Shown here in pieces: positions 33,313 through 46,389 of a DNA stretch of 64,000 nt. The notes beneath the pieces were generated by a model that did not search any database, was not told where the DNA came from, and saw nothing but the letters and a program-made list of their open reading frames with translations. The number at the start of each line of letters is the position of its first letter. The stretch's first letter is position 1. The stretch comes from Polytrichum commune. Taxonomy: Eukaryota > Streptophyta > Polytrichopsida > Polytrichales > Polytrichaceae. Made by a program: the position numbers and the translations under genes. The stretch spans positions 63,828,533 through 63,892,532 of the forward strand of contig OX485804.1 of assembly GCA_950295325.1 (NCBI GenBank), in the 5' to 3' direction.

Positions 33313-34216
33313 AAGCGTAATTCAAGACAATACTCAATTTGACCATGGTTTGGAACTCTTCCATCCCTTAAAATGAAAATTATATGTGTGATCAGCATCA
33401 CGTTATATGTGTAGAGAAGGTTTTGGGGGGGGGGGGGGCACTCTTCTTTGGGAGTGGGAGCCAAGTGGGACCCTTATTAAAACCCCATATATACAAAAAT
33501 GATTATTACCAAAAGAAGACTATACATACAAACCATTGACTATATAATAATCTCATGTATGTATACAATTTTTTTTAAATTTCTAGAGTAAAATATCTCA
33601 ATTATGTATACATATATAAGACATTGAATGTGTTTCTTCCAATTAGACATTTCTTGTATTAATGCTCATACATCATTGTATTGATGACAAAATACAATGA
33701 AGTATGACATGGGGGCTAACAAATATTGTTGCATGGATGCAAAACACATGAACTTTTGGGAGGTGTAAGTTGATATATGTGGACTAAATGAACTCCTCTT
33801 GTAAGAAACCTAAAGGGGAGTTAGGGTACACTTACCCCTCCCCAAACATTCAAGCTACCGTATTCATTCTTAGAAAACTAGATGGAACAAAACCCATCCC
33901 ATGTGTAGACTTTGTAACTTAGTCTCTCATTAAATACCCTTTCCACATTTAAATGGTACCATATGGGCGAAATTGAGTGCCCTCTTTAAAAATCTACAAG
34001 TATTGACTAGATGAAACAATTCCCAATTCAATCCAAAGGTTAGGATTACATGTAGAGTTGGAAGTGCCCACAACAAACCACAAACCTAAATTAATAACTT
34101 GTAAATTGAGATAACAATGTCTTCATCATAACTTTACTCAGCTTTGGTCCCAATCTCTGTAGGCTAGAGATTTTTGGGTCAAAATGCATCTCGATATTTC
34201 CCAATGGATTTCCCAT
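33313..34216. other. AT-rich intergenic sequence, no gene seen
   Basis: Contains a G run at 33424-33439 followed by sequence (ATTAAAACCCCATATATACA) reminiscent of the left part of the 715-bp element at 51901. That similarity is too short to call a copy. Confidence 0.4.
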
Positions 34217-34612
34217 GGGCTAACGTAGATGGATCTTAAATGGTTACTTTTCTTTTACTAGCCTCCTTTTCCTAGGATAAGAAACACGAGATTAGCACAA
34301 GATGGTTAACAAATCCAAAATGAGGCCGTAGCCACTTTCCTCATAATTTCCAAAGCTCATATGAGTATGTTATTCAAATGTTAAATGAAGTGAAGATTCT
34401 CGTGCTCATTATTTGGTCGCATAGGTTCCCCCAATAATTATATTCACTGTTGACTCTAGAAGGATTATCATATTCTGAACACGTAGTCCAATCTCTTTTA
34501 GAACACATGTCTTTCATGCAATTGTTCTTGGAGCCACACCTGAACACTTACCACTCAAATTTAGGTGTCCAATTAAGATACATAAACCGAATTCGGCACA
34601 TCTACCTCATAT
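34217..34612. repeat. R5 copy followed by R4-interior fragment
   Basis: 34217-34412 matches 28408-28600. 34460-34612 (GTAGTCCAATCTCTTTTAGA, TTTAGGTGTCCAATTAAGATA, GGCACATCTACCT) matches 30225-30372 and the 3' half of the R4 copy at 36688-37062. Confidence 0.65.
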
Positions 34613-35630
34613 GTTCAGACTAAGTTTATGTTAGCATATATGCAGCAAACGCAAAGCCATATGTCCATCCTTCATGGCAGGCGGTGTAAGGAAGGCAGAT
34701 TTTTGACACAAAGCAATGAGCGTCACCCCATTGAAGCTGAATAACGTTATGATGGCCCTTATTTATGTAAATGTACTAACTAACTATATAGGAATGTGGA
34801 GTTTAAACAAGGCTGCAGGTCAGATTCTGGTTCTAAGTATATTCACCATCATTAGCAATAAATTCACCTCACCTCTTGTCAACTTTGAAGGCCTCTTGAA
34901 CTGCTTAATTACTGCTTCAAAGAGTTGTAACTGACTGGATCGGGATCAGTAACTGCTTTGTACCCATCTCTCTTGAGCGGAATTAATAGATTTAAATAAC
35001 AGAAGAAAAAACACACAACGATCCTCTGAAGGTCTTGAGCGACATCTACGCTGCAGTAATTCGGAATTTGGAAATAAATATAACAACGTCTTCATGACCA
35101 TCTTCACTCTTTATGTTTATGTACAGTACATCCATGTACTAAATAAGTACCTGGGAATGTGAAGTCTAGCCCAGGCAGGCAGGCAGTCGATGCTCGAGCG
35201 CCAGGGAATTAATCACGCTTCTAAGTATATTCACCATGATTCATCAGCATTAAATTTTTATCTCGCCCCAGCTTGTGACGAGTCACGACAACGGGCTCGC
35301 TCCAACTTTGAAGGCCTTTCAACCTTTGGAACTTTGAAGAGTTACTGACTGACTCAAGGACAGGAGAAGTAGTACTAAGGTACTGAACAAAAATCTAGGT
35401 GAGAGTCGCGGTACTATGCGCCTTGAGGCGAAGAGTAAGAGAATCCAGTGGGAGATCCTAAACCCATGTTCTCAGCCTGGTGCTGGCCTTCAGTGTGCTT
35501 CCCCTTTTAAACTTTAGTCGTTCAAGCTCTTAACCTGCTCCAAGGCCGACTTCACATTATTCTTCTCCTTATTATTATTAATACTATTATTATTATTGTG
35601 GCTCCAGCACAGTCTCCAACTTGTCCTGGT

Positions 35631-36005
35631 GGGGGATTTTGGGCACAATCGGTCAAGATCCTCGTGTCTCCAAGTCCGATCGCTTCCACGCTGCGATCTT
35701 TCAGGTTTCTCTTCACGAAGTTGGGGTATATTTCATAGATTCCTCCAACATGGTAACTTTCCTGCATTCTTGAACTTCAACCAGCTACACAGGGTGCATT
35801 TGGGAAATTCCTGCATGGGAAAAGGGATAGTTCTCCCACTATGGACATTCCCACTTTGACATAATTCCCTCCTTTTGAAGGTGATTCTTATATTTTTTTC
35901 CCGCACACAAGAGGGGATTGTGCCAAGAAGGAATGCTGTAAATCGCCCTTTGTGCTTAGTTCTCAAACCTCAAGCGGTTCCTCTACAACTAGCAGTCAGT
36001 TCTCC
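35631..36005 (+). repeat. R3 copy interrupted by about 180 bp
   Basis: The left R3 half (GGGGGATTTTGGGCACAATC ... CTTGAACTTCAACCAGCT, to about 35784) and the right end (CTCAAACCTCAAGCGGTTCC ... GCAGTCAGTTCTCC) are in order but separated by unrelated sequence at about 35785-35960. That inner piece has short inverted words (GGGAAATTCC / TTCCC). Confidence 0.6.
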
Positions 36006-36687
36006 GCATGCCTTGCTCCTCCGGCAGGTGATATATTGCACAGGTGGGGTTTTAAGTTCGACTGTCCTCGAATCATCAGAAACTGGAATCATTACCAATC
36101 ACCTTCACACATTTGAGGAATTCATGAAGGAGTAGCTAGCTAGGAGGAGTGGCGGGGTATGGATCATGCCCGGCTCTTCAGGCCCTGTGAGGCCTGGAGG
36201 GAGCCTGTAATATCTCCAGTAATCAAAGCCGTGCATTATGTTGACGGGGTACGAAGAAGCGCACATCACACAAAGGAATCTGGCAACGGAGGAGATAAGA
36301 TGCATCATTTGGTGTCATGAATTGGAAGCCATGTGTGTACGGGGCAGCCGAGGTTTAAATGGCTCCCACTCATGAGCCGAATGCAAGTAGGATCGAGTGG
36401 GTACTGCCCGAATTCAATTAATTTACGGTTTAATGGATGTGGAAGCCAATAGAATAAAACAAATAAAATGAAAGCGATGTTGGGGTTTCGTTTATGAAGC
36501 CAATAGACATATGCACCATAGCAGTATCAAGCATGGTGTGTATTCGTTCTGTGGGTTCTGAGAATATATAACCATGGGATGCTAGGAGCTCGGTTTTAAT
36601 TTGAGTCCCCTTGCGCAAGGCTGGAGTGTTCCACGGTTCAAGGTGCACAAAACGAACGCACATTGTTTAGTGATGTTATGACTATGT

Positions 36688-37062
36688 AAGGTGTATTGTG
36701 GGTGTTTTTCGGTTCGTTTTTATTGAACTCTCTATGATCTGCTATTTCATATCGCATCTATGTCTTGAAAATTGTGGTGCATTAGCTCATCTTATGATTG
36801 AAAGTCGGATTTTTTCCTATTTTAGTTGTGGTTATTGGAAGTGCATGTTTGTTGATTTTTTTTAACTAATCAATACATAGGTGCTTCCAATTGTGTTCGA
36901 TGTTGTGTGTAAAGGAGGTGATAAGATTTGACGACGTAGTAGTCCAATCTCTTTTAAACGTGTGTCTTGATGATGTTTGTTCTTTGGCCCTCACCTAACC
37001 ACGCATTGATGAAATGTAGGTGTCTGATTAAGAAACGTAACCAAATGACACTCAGATACCTT
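36688..37062. mobile_element. R4 MITE copy, about 375 bp
   Basis: The left AAGGTGTATTGTGGGTGTTT and the right end (reverse complement AAGGTATCTGAGTGTCATTT) form the inverted termini. The interior has GTAGTCCAATCTCTTTTAAA and TTTGTTCTTTGGCCCTCACC, shared with 53230-53300 and 17040-17110. Confidence 0.75.
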
Positions 37063-40000
37063 ATGGCATGTGGATGTTTGCTTTCAACTCTAATCTATGA
37101 AGTAGGTTTTGGCTGCAAACCTCCATCTTGAATTGGATGTGCCCTCAAATAATCGTAACCAAAGAAAACAAAAACCATCCTTGAAACCAAGTTTCCTAAC
37201 CTCAGGCACATGCTAAGGTCAAATTTTGTTTACCTTCACCCACTAAACTTAGTTTGAAAACGACGTTTTTGAACATGTGTGATCTCATCCTCCCCCCAAT
37301 GCGGAGTCAAAATAAGGCTAATCCACTAGCTAGATGTATAGGAGTAGATGTGTGACAAGCATTACACAAAGGAATTTGATAGAGAAGATTTGAAGGTGTA
37401 TCATTTGACATGAAATAGGAACGATGTGTACAATATATGCTTGAATGGCACTAACACTAGTGAATTTGGGAGGTACACAAATAAAACGACATCATTTTGG
37501 GAGCAAGCATAGTCAAGTATACAAAAAAAGGTGCCCCGGTATACTAAAAGCATACTTTTTTTTGGTCAAACACCTAAAAGTGTTGTTTAAATTAGATGTT
37601 TTCTTCATGGCACCCTCTATTGTTGTGTTAGGTACTCACATATAGAATGTCAAGATGAGATCTCTAAAACTTATCATTTAAAGTATTGCTCAAATGATAA
37701 TGGCTAAATATGGTTTTGGATGTAGGATTCATGACCTTAAATGTTTTAAAGTTGGATTATTTTCATGTTCCTTGCATTCATTGTAAACTTGAGGGCAGCA
37801 TCACAAAATATTTAAAGATATAAATTTATCATATTTAAAAAAATCAGACAACTACATATTCAATATACCTACTTGCACACTACTTGCATTGTCTTTTAAA
37901 ATTTGTAGAATTTTGTTGATTTTTTTCTCAACACAAATTTCTTGGCTTTGTAGATGAATTTGTTTCTTAGATGTTTATGATTTTTTCTTTCACAAAATTC
38001 AAAGATAATATACAGTTTTGAATCACTTTCACTTAAACCTTTGTAGGGTAATGGAGTTGTGTACTTGACTATACTTGCACCTTTTTAAAATCTAAAATGC
38101 CAAAATACTTATCAAATCTGGACATAGAAGTTCATCAACATGGAGTCAAAGGCCAATTCCGTGTACATGTGGGTATACAACAACCTTCACAAATGATTGT
38201 TAGAAATCTTTGATGTTGAAGTAGTCTAAGTCTTTTCCTTCGAAAAAATAAAAAATAAAAAATATTGATGTTCTAGAATCAACAGGATTGTGAGCCCGTT
38301 ATCTTTATGCTAGCCATTTTCTTGTAAAATTCTATAGGGTAGTCTTAGGAATGATTATTTTCTCAAGGAATGAATCTCCAAGGCCAAGGGGCCCTCATTC
38401 TAGGAATAGATGCCAAACCTAGTCTTGGAGCAGCTCATATTACTCCTCAGCCTATTGTTGCCTATCTAGGACATATAGGTGCCACACTTTAGATTCAATT
38501 GGAAAGTGTAGGGGGAAAAAAAGTTGTGAATCTTGAATCAATAATATTCATAAAGATACCTTTCAAGAAGTGGTCCATCCCATGGGTCAAACCTACAAAT
38601 GCATAATACCATTATTTGCAAGGCCAAAGGTTCAAAGAGACCCCACTCTTGAGCTATAGATGCTTGTTGTGACTATACCTAGCCAATTTGATTGATGGTT
38701 GTGATAGATCATAAACTAAATTCTTTCACTAGAAGAAAACCCGGCCATTCCAACCCGTCTTTGCAACACCAAAAACATTGCCACCACTTAGTTGGCAGAC
38801 CCCTTTCAACATGCTATGTTCTATTGCTATGGTCATTTACGGGGCTAGGTCATTACAGGTTGCACAACACATGAAAAAAATAAAGTCAACCAAATATGAA
38901 TGTAGTGTAGGGTTGGAAGTGCACATGCTTACTCATACCCTGAGCTAAGGCAAAAGAACTACTAAAATTTGATAAGAGAGAGAGAGAGAGAGCACTAAAT
39001 CGCCACCTTCCCAATGCACATGTTTACGCAGACATGATGAATCCTTGGCTTGGGATTGATGGCGTCTACATAAACTCATCCATCATACGTATAAAGGGAC
39101 TCCAGCCAAAAGAACCGCTACAAAATTGAGGGCTGACTCATTCTCATTTGACACCACTATACTAATTCGGACTCTTCGACTCTATTTCTGGAATCAAACC
39201 GCCTTTAAATGACCATTTAGGAGTTACAACATAGATCGATGCGTTCTCACCTTCGCGATGGATGAGTTTACATAGGCACCACAAACCCCTAGCCTCATGT
39301 CCATCTTACATATCTGACCTTGAATCCATTACCTTATCATTGTCATCACCAATTCTCCTTGGTCCAATTGGGCCGCTCCAATTTGTACCTGGTAGGTAAC
39401 TTTTGGCAACTCATTGCCTTACATTCAATGACTTACAAAACATTCATAGACAACCAGCTGGCTGTAAGATTGCAAGTTGGCATCATGTGCCCAAGAATCT
39501 CCACACGTAGTACATATGAAGCTCATCAACAACGTCCCTCGTGGTAACACTTGGGGTCTAATCTTGGTGAATGTCGGCCACGTCGCCTCTACTAGAAGAG
39601 AAGAGGCAATCACACTCATAGCTAACTAAAATTGGATCGAGGCCCAATCCAAGTTGCTTGAGTTGTATGTAGGATCTACCAATAGAATTGCATATGCAAC
39701 ATGATTATGATCATGTCAATATAGATGTGTCATTTAGATTCTCATATTTTATCCTCGCTCTCTCTCCTTAAAGTCAACATCAAAAGCTTATGTGATTGAA
39801 GTTTAATCAATTTTTGATAAATCGAACCTCAAATGATCAATAGGGATTCGCATAGGATTCGCATCTATTCCATGCGATTTAGATGAATTGAGAGTATACG
39901 TATGGATCAACCCATAGAAGTGAGGTTTTGATAGGAACTCAGTTAGTTCAATGTGAGATGGAATCTGGAATTGTTTACAGTTCTTATTTCAATCCTTATA

Positions 40001-40543
40001 ATTGTACCCATTGTCAACACATGTGAGTTTTATACATGTTTTTTACAAGTTTAAACAACCCAATCACCACTTGTACATTAGAGATGCCAAAATGAGTTTG
40101 GTACCCAATGAACCAATATGGAATGTCCTTCGTTCAAACCTCCACATTGACTTCAAGGATGCACCCAAGACTTACCAAACATGGAAAGTTATGCATGCAA
40201 AACAATCAACTCCCTTCTAAAACTCCGGTTGAGTTAATGGATAACTCTATTATGGTATAAAAGGTTGGACCAAGCAACTGAACAATTGGTCAACGAAATA
40301 TGCAAAACTTCAAACCTCCACCCCCAACACCATAAATAATATGGTCGAGATCAAAACATCGCTTCTCAAGTGCAATCACGAGATCACTCTTTTCCGGTTG
40401 CTTCATCGGAGAGGAGGTTGGCATGATATCATGTTCAAGAATTGAACTCAATTTATACGTGAAAATTCCAAGGAACATAGAGGAGAATGGGAGTCTATTC
40501 TTGTGCATAATTTTGGACCTAATCAAGAGTTCGTAGACAGAAG
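37063..40543. other. Long stretch without a recognised gene
   Basis: The only clear simple repeat is (GA)n at about 38971-38990. Short frames at 37445-37645, 38692-38874, 39320-39547 and 40002-40220 have no recognisable motif. I see no splice-consistent chain. Words such as GGATGAGTTTACATAGGC recur at 31940 and 39260, indicating old dispersed repeats. Confidence 0.45.
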
Positions 40544-40764
40544 TACACTAAATATGATATTTAATGTTACTTACTATTTGGAATTACGCAGTGCTATATC
40601 TATTTACTGTATCTCTCATATTTTACCAAAAATGCTAAATTGGTTGTTTGGACATTATAAAACATTAACAACTTTATTTGGTACAAATTTTTTTTTCAAT
40701 GGTGAAAAGATACAACACTATGTAATCTAAATAGTAAGTGACACTAAGTATCATATTTAGTGTA
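40544..40764. mobile_element. R2 MITE copy with palindromic ends
   Basis: The left TACACTAAATATGATATTTA and the right CTAAGTATCATATTTAGTGTA are inverted ends. The next 15 bases (TTACTTACTATTTGG / CTAAATAGTAAGTG) are inverted as well. Interior matches are to 24481-24701. Confidence 0.8.
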
Positions 40765-41273
40765 GCTTCTAACTAAAATAGAGCATGCTGACAACATGCC
40801 CTAATCATTACCCAACCCAAAACCAACACCTTAAAATCTTACACAATAGTTTAGTTGTTCTTAAAAGGTCGGGATAGAGGGTGAACACGAGAAAAAATCA
40901 CGAGTTTTAATGTATTTCTATTCTTGTGTAATTTGTCTCTTTTGTTTCAGGAGTTTTAAAGGAATACATGCCCACAAAGAATTTTCCTCCTATTTTGGGC
41001 ATCACTTGAGTTTTGTCTTGAGTTTGATCGTTATTTTAGAACATGTAATTTGAGCTTCAAGGGAACTCATTTCTAGGGAGCCGCAAGGTAGGTGAGCCAA
41101 ACACGTCTATGTCCAGAGTATTTGTGGGAGCCAAAAAGCCACCATTTCCCAACCATACCACTGCACATGTTTATGTTATAATCTTTTGAATTTGCACCCA
41201 TGGACAGCTTAAATTTTGTGTGAAGCCTCATAATTTTACAAAGATGCCATCCATACGATCATTTGCAATATAA

Positions 41274-41475
41274 TGCCATGCCCACATTTACCAGTGGGCA
41301 TAGCCAACGGACAACTCCCACTAGCATGGGTCACTTTTTCATTCGCTTTTACCCAGCAATCGCTCGTAATCTAATTACATCACATCCACTGACTAGCGAA
41401 AAGTGAATGAAAAAGCGTCCCACACCTATGGGAGCCGTCCACTATCCATGCCCACCAGTAAGTGTGGACATGGCA
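41274..41475. mobile_element. 202-bp foldback MITE with TAA flanks
   Basis: The left arm TGCCATGCCCACATTTACCA and the right arm (reverse complement TGCCATGTCCACACTTACTG) are inverted over about 80 bp (also CTTTTTCATTCGCTTTT against CTTTTTCATTCACTTTTCG). TAA stands directly outside both ends (41271-41273 and 41476-41478). Confidence 0.85.
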
Positions 41476-41646
41476 TAAAAGGTACTACATACTTTCTTCA
41501 GTAAGTTGTCAACAAGTTGCACTAAATTACTTGAGGTGATTAGGGAAAGATTTTACTTTGACTTTCAGGGGTCGATTTGCTGACGATTTTAGTGACATCA
41601 ACCGTATGTCATCCACTACTATTTTTTTTCCGCCGGGTGACGACAA

Positions 41647-41668
41647 CCCCCCCCCCCCCCCCCCCACA
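41647..41668. repeat. Poly-C tract
   Basis: A run of about 20 C, a likely site of sequencing or assembly length error. Confidence 0.9.
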
Positions 41669-42594
41669 CACGTCCAATGAGCTAGAGATCAGAAAAGGCG
41701 GAAGGAAGGAGTTGATCCCTTTTAATTTGTGCATGCTTTTTGCCCCATTGGATGGCAATCTTTGTCGATGTTCGACAACATATACCTACCCTATTTCGAC
41801 ACACATGATCGCATACTCATCAATTCCATCATTGAACTTTCATTTGTTTTTGTTTTTTTGGTTGTTGTTGTTTTTATTTTGTTCGTTCTCTTTTTCAATT
41901 TTTGGAGGTGGTCGAGTCATGCTTGGTTGTAATATATGTGTGTGTATGACCCGGCACAAAACACACATATGGCTTGGTTGGATTTAAGGGTGGGGACAAA
42001 CTACACCCTTTTAAGGGTACAGGTGTTTTGTTTTGAAATGGATATCAAGAACATGATGTAGATGCAGCACATCGCTCCATTGAGTTTGGACTAATGAGCA
42101 GCCTTTTCATAATTTGTCAACTATCGAGAGAGGTCTTGAAGGAAATAATAGAAGAAGAAGAACTTTGGTCCTTGTGCAGGGGGCCGGAGTGAATAGAGTG
42201 TCTATTCGTAGAACATCCTTGGTCATACCCCAGGGTAGTGGCATTTGGATGTAATACTACTAAAGGAAATAACATTATCACATTTAGGTATTAAGATGCG
42301 TGTGTCTAAAAGCGTTACCGAACTTTGTTACCGTCCATTTAATTTTTAGTATAAATTTATGCGTCGTATCATTGTGTATGGATCCCATCCAATCTAGGTG
42401 GGTTAGATGTAGTAGTTGTAAAGGCATGTTCACAATGGTTGCAGAAGTAAGTTTTACAGTGCAAAAGTATGTGGGGATGGACCCCCTCCCCCAACTCCAC
42501 AATGAAAGGCCTAATGGTCACTATGAAGTCGGACCATGGAAGATGGTCTTTTTCCATGGTCCGACTTGATGGTCCAACTTCTATGGTCCGATTT

Positions 42595-42800
42595 CTTAAA
42601 AAAACAATTTACGAAGCCTTTGGGCCTCTCATTAGATGTAACTTGAATGTGGACCAAGAGGAATGACCATGCACCGAAAAGTGAATGTGTTGATTTTTTT
42701 CAATGTATGTCCCAAAAAGGGCAGTTTTGAAACAAATTTCAAGTTTGACCATTCTCTTGTCTTTTCTTGTCTTCATCTTCTCTTCCCCAAATTTTTATTA
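42595..42800. repeat. Dispersed repeat also present at 63655-63850
   Basis: The two places share GTGGACCAAGAGGAATGACC, ATGCACC(G/A)AAAAGTGAATG, and CAAGTTTGACCATTTTC-type blocks in the same order. The boundaries are not defined by inverted ends. Confidence 0.75.
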
Positions 42801-43189
42801 TTATCAAAACTTTAATATAATAGTATTTATATGCCATGGGCTTTGTTTTTTTTTAATTATAGCACCTATTTTGCCTCTCCCACCGCAAAACCATGCTAGG
42901 CCATGTTAGTGGATAATGTAGGCCCTTAATATGTGTGTTTTGGGGACCTTGAACTCCATGGTCACTCTGACATTTTTTTCCCTTGGTGTTTACCGAATCG
43001 GTCTCGGGACGTGTTCAACAACCAATCACAGATTTTACAGGGCCTTGGGACGACTTCATGGTCCATGGTGTAAACAAACCCTAAGTTTCATAAGAGCTTA
43101 ACTGAAATGATAGACAACATGCATCCCACTGTCACATGTCCTTGTTGGGTTTTACAACATTGTGAATTTGCTCATGCCAATGGCAAGTT

Positions 43190-43505
43190 GAAATTTGAAA
43201 CACAACATCGATTATCCCATGTAGTGAGGGTGGGTTAATACCGCGTGTGGGAAACTAGTGGAGCTGATACTAAATTTTATTTATGATATAAAATTAGTGG
43301 CCACCACAAGATCTAATTATCAAAGTGCCAAAACTATTAATGCAGACTCTCTTTAATTTCTTCATGTTAGGAGATTCCTCAAGAGTGAGTGGTGCCAGCT
43401 GAAAAGAAGATGGGAAAGCTTCTTCGAGCTCACTAAAACAAAATTATGCACTCTACAAACATCTAAGATCATGCACCAATTCTCTTAAAGTGTATGGTAA
43501 ACGAG
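43190..43505. repeat. Dispersed repeat pair with 47245-47590
   Basis: Ordered shared blocks: GTGAGGGTGGG, GGTGATACTAAATT-like, TCTCTTT(T)A(A/G)TTTCTT, AGTGGTGCC(A/G), GAGCTCAC(T/C)AAAACAAA and TTATGCACTCTAC. The 47-kb copy has an extra GAAGAAGGAGGAGGAG tract. Confidence 0.7.
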
Positions 43506-44508
43506 CATGTATTCATGAATTTCGTATCACTTGGTAAAAATTACAACCCCCAATAAATTTGAGATTTGGCAAAAGAGTGTGTGTTTCAGGCATTAGAACC
43601 ACACACACTAATAAGATAATCATTGTAGTTTTGTTGTGCATGAAGACTTATTCATGACAAAATCTGGCCACACCTCCATCTTTCTATATTTTACTGAATT
43701 GCATTATGCCACTTGTTAACAAAAACTACAATAGAGTTATGCGTAAAGTCCCTCAAAGAGAGATGAAATCATGGGTTCACCTTATTGACATAATTCTCTA
43801 TGGAGAGCTTGCGAGCTCATCGTGTGTTGGAGCCCATTTTGAAAGTTGTTTGAAACTCCACGGACCTCCTCTCGCTATCTCAAAAACCTCGAGAAAACTT
43901 CAAGATCTAAAATATGAATCTTCCATGTGACATGTCACCCTAAATCCTAGATTGAGTCGATGCAAAGCTAGCTTAGCCCACCCATCCTAGTGTGATAAGC
44001 TAGATATTCAATCCTTATTAACCCGACACCACTCTTTAAACATGTTATTTCTAGATTTAAGAGAACTTGGGGGGCTTTATGGTTTCGCTTTTAAACCTAG
44101 GTTTTAGTCAACTAAACGGGAGTTTGACCCCACATCTTCAAGCACAACTCTAATGTGGAAATTTTCATTTGGTTCGTTGGGCAAGGGATATTTGATCTCA
44201 TGACGGCAACTGACTCAAATCAATGAGAGTGAACTATGTTATAAGAACGTACCTCTCATCCATCAAACATAAAAACTTGAACCTCTATAAGTTGTGGCCG
44301 ATTCATCTCAAAAGAATTAAACTAATTGAAGAAATTAAATTCAATATTTTAAACATCTTAAACTAATTATATATTTTTGAAGCTAATTTCAGTATCAACT
44401 AACCTAAAAATAATATCATACAAGTTGCATATTATTTCAAGACTTTTGTGTTGAATGAATGAGAAGTACACTCGTACGCAACAATCCTTCTCTCTCCCTC
44501 ATTGTCAA
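43506..44508. other. No gene seen
   Basis: The frame at 43706-43930 reads through plausible residues (VMRKVPQREMKSWVHLIDII) but has no recognisable domain, no splice support and a low-complexity neighbourhood. Confidence 0.4.
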
Positions 44509-44683
44509 GGGAGATTTTTGGGCATAATCGGTGAATATCCTATTCTTTCCAAGTCCAACCAGTTACATGCTATGATCTCTTAGTTTTTCTTTGTTAATTT
44601 GAGATTTATTCCATAGATCCTTCTAAAATGACAATCAATACTCATGAAGTCTTGAAACCTAATTGGTTATTTCTTAATTTCCC
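44509..44683 (+). repeat. R3 copy, truncated at its right end
   Basis: Begins GGGAGATTTTTGGGCATAAT and follows R3 through CCTAATTGGTTATTTCTTAA, but lacks the terminal GGTCGGTTCTCCCC segment. Confidence 0.7.
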
Positions 44684-45149
44684 ATGCATAAAATTATTTA
44701 GATGTTATGAACCGTTCCATTCTAATAATATTCATTGACAGTATTTCACCCGAATCTCACTTCATTTTCAGGTTGATTTTACTTAGCGACAAGCATTCAT
44801 AGGATTTAATTCTAGCACCTTGCATGACATATTCCTGGTCCCATCCAACCTAGTCACTCAGCTGAATAACGCTATGAGTGCCTACAGTAAACATAATCCA
44901 AGGAGATGGAATCGCTTTAGCCATAGTGACTCATCATATTAGGGTATCTAGTTGCATCTGCTTGTAAGTCAAAAGCCCAACGTACCCTCGCTTTTGGGAA
45001 GGTTTACTCTATATAGGATAATGCAACCGGCCTGGGTGTCCTTTCACCTATAACTACTGTAGTTCTTGAGCAAGAAAACTATATGATAAAGTGTTAAAAC
45101 GTGGAATGAAATAGGGCTATTGGGCCCATGCATTTCTCGTGAATGATCA

Positions 45150-46142
45150 GAGCCACTTCACACACCAGACTGAGGGCCCGTGACCATTGTACTTCAAGCA
45201 CTCTCGTTGGTGGACAAGGGAGAGCCGGTCCAAGTTCGCTTCACACTTAGCTTGAGGGACCAACGGAGTAAGGGTCACTTCACACACAAGACTTGAGAGC
45301 CTGTGACCATTACACTTCAACCACTCTCATTGGTGGAAAAGGCGGAGCTGGTCTAAGTTCACTTCACACTACGCTTGAGGGACCAATGGAGTATGTGAAT
45401 GCAAGATGGATGTAAAGTCTACAGGGATTCCTACATGGCATCGAATGGATCATGTTTCATGGTCACTTGGACTATTTTCAAAGACCACTTCTTGGAGGTA
45501 GGTTTAATATAAAATCGGGAGACCGTGGTACTTCAAACGCTCACACCCGTTGATTTATTCTGTTTTATCATGTGTGAGGACCCGCATGAATTGAAATTCG
45601 TTGAAATAGCATTTGGTGAGGGCCCAGTCACATATGACTTCACACTACATTTGAGGGTCCGTGACCACACTACATGATTTTGGAGGTGTCTTGGGACAAC
45701 CTTTACACACACTTTCTTTTGGGCTCTCACACTTTCATGGTCATGGCTTTTGGCTTTGTGTGTGAAGTGGCCCTAAGTGAATCCAAGGTGCATAGAAAAG
45801 TCTACATGAATTCCTACATGACATCAAATGGATCATGTTTCATGGTCACTTGGATTATTTTCCAAAAACCACCTCTTGGAGGTAGGCTTCACACAAAATC
45901 TAGAGACCATGGCACTCCGAAACCTCACAACCATTGATTCGTTATATTTCATCATGTGTGAAGACCCCACATGAACAGAAAGCATTAAAATAACATTTAG
46001 TTCATATATGGCTTCACACTACACTTGAGGGCCCGTGACTACACTACTTGATTTTGGAAGTGTCTCGGGACGGCCTTTGGACACTTCTTTGGGCTCTCAC
46101 AATTTCATGGTCACGCATCTTGGCTCGTGTGTGAAGTGGTCC
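45150..46142 (+). mobile_element. Outer R1 MITE, split by a second R1 copy
   Basis: The left part is 45150-45271 (GAGCCACTTCACACACCAGA ... GAGGGACCAACGGAGTAA) and the right part about 45777-46142 (GTGAATCCAAGGTGCATAGA ... GTGTGAAGTGGTCC), followed by TTA. The left part breaks off at GGAGTA and the right part resumes at exactly the place where the intact inner copy reads GGAGTATGTGAATGCAAG. This gives a clean nested insertion. Confidence 0.8.
45272..45773 (+). mobile_element. Inner R1 MITE, 502 bp, TAA target duplication
   Basis: The ends GGGTCACTTCACACACAAG and TGTGTGAAGTGGCCC are inverted. TAA precedes (45269-45271) and follows (45774-45776). It has no coding capacity. The TAA duplication and GGG start agree with PIF/Harbinger-type MITEs. 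It is the best full-length reference copy of R1 in the window. Confidence 0.85.
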
Positions 46143-46245
46143 TTAGTACTATACTAAACCTTAAACCCTGCACCCTAATTCCTAGTTCATTCCATGCGTT
46201 GACACACTTATGCGAATCCCAAGATTGCATTATTGGAGGATTAGA

Positions 46246-46294
46246 GATCGCGGGCTTGGGCTTGGGCTTGGGCTTGGGCTTGGGTTTGGGCTTC
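46246..46294. repeat. (GGGCTT)n hexamer repeat
   Basis: Seven to eight units of GGGCTT, one of them GGGTTT. The Lys-Pro frame on the minus strand is translated repeat. Confidence 0.95.
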
Positions 46295-46389
46295 ACTTGA
46301 AGTGGTTCTGAGGTTCTCAGAGCCTACCTTGTGGATGGGACCGGGGTGTTGCCGATGTTTAGCTCTTTGCTCTTAGCAATTTCCATTTG

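Noticed and set aside
46246-46294. Possible interstitial telomere repeat
   Set aside because: The unit is GGGCTT, not the plant TTTAGGG type, and only seven to eight copies are present. It is a plain microsatellite.
46111-46296. Minus-strand Lys-Pro repeat ORF (KPKPKP...)
   Set aside because: It is the translation of the GGGCTT hexamer microsatellite next to an R1 element. The remainder has no protein-like features.
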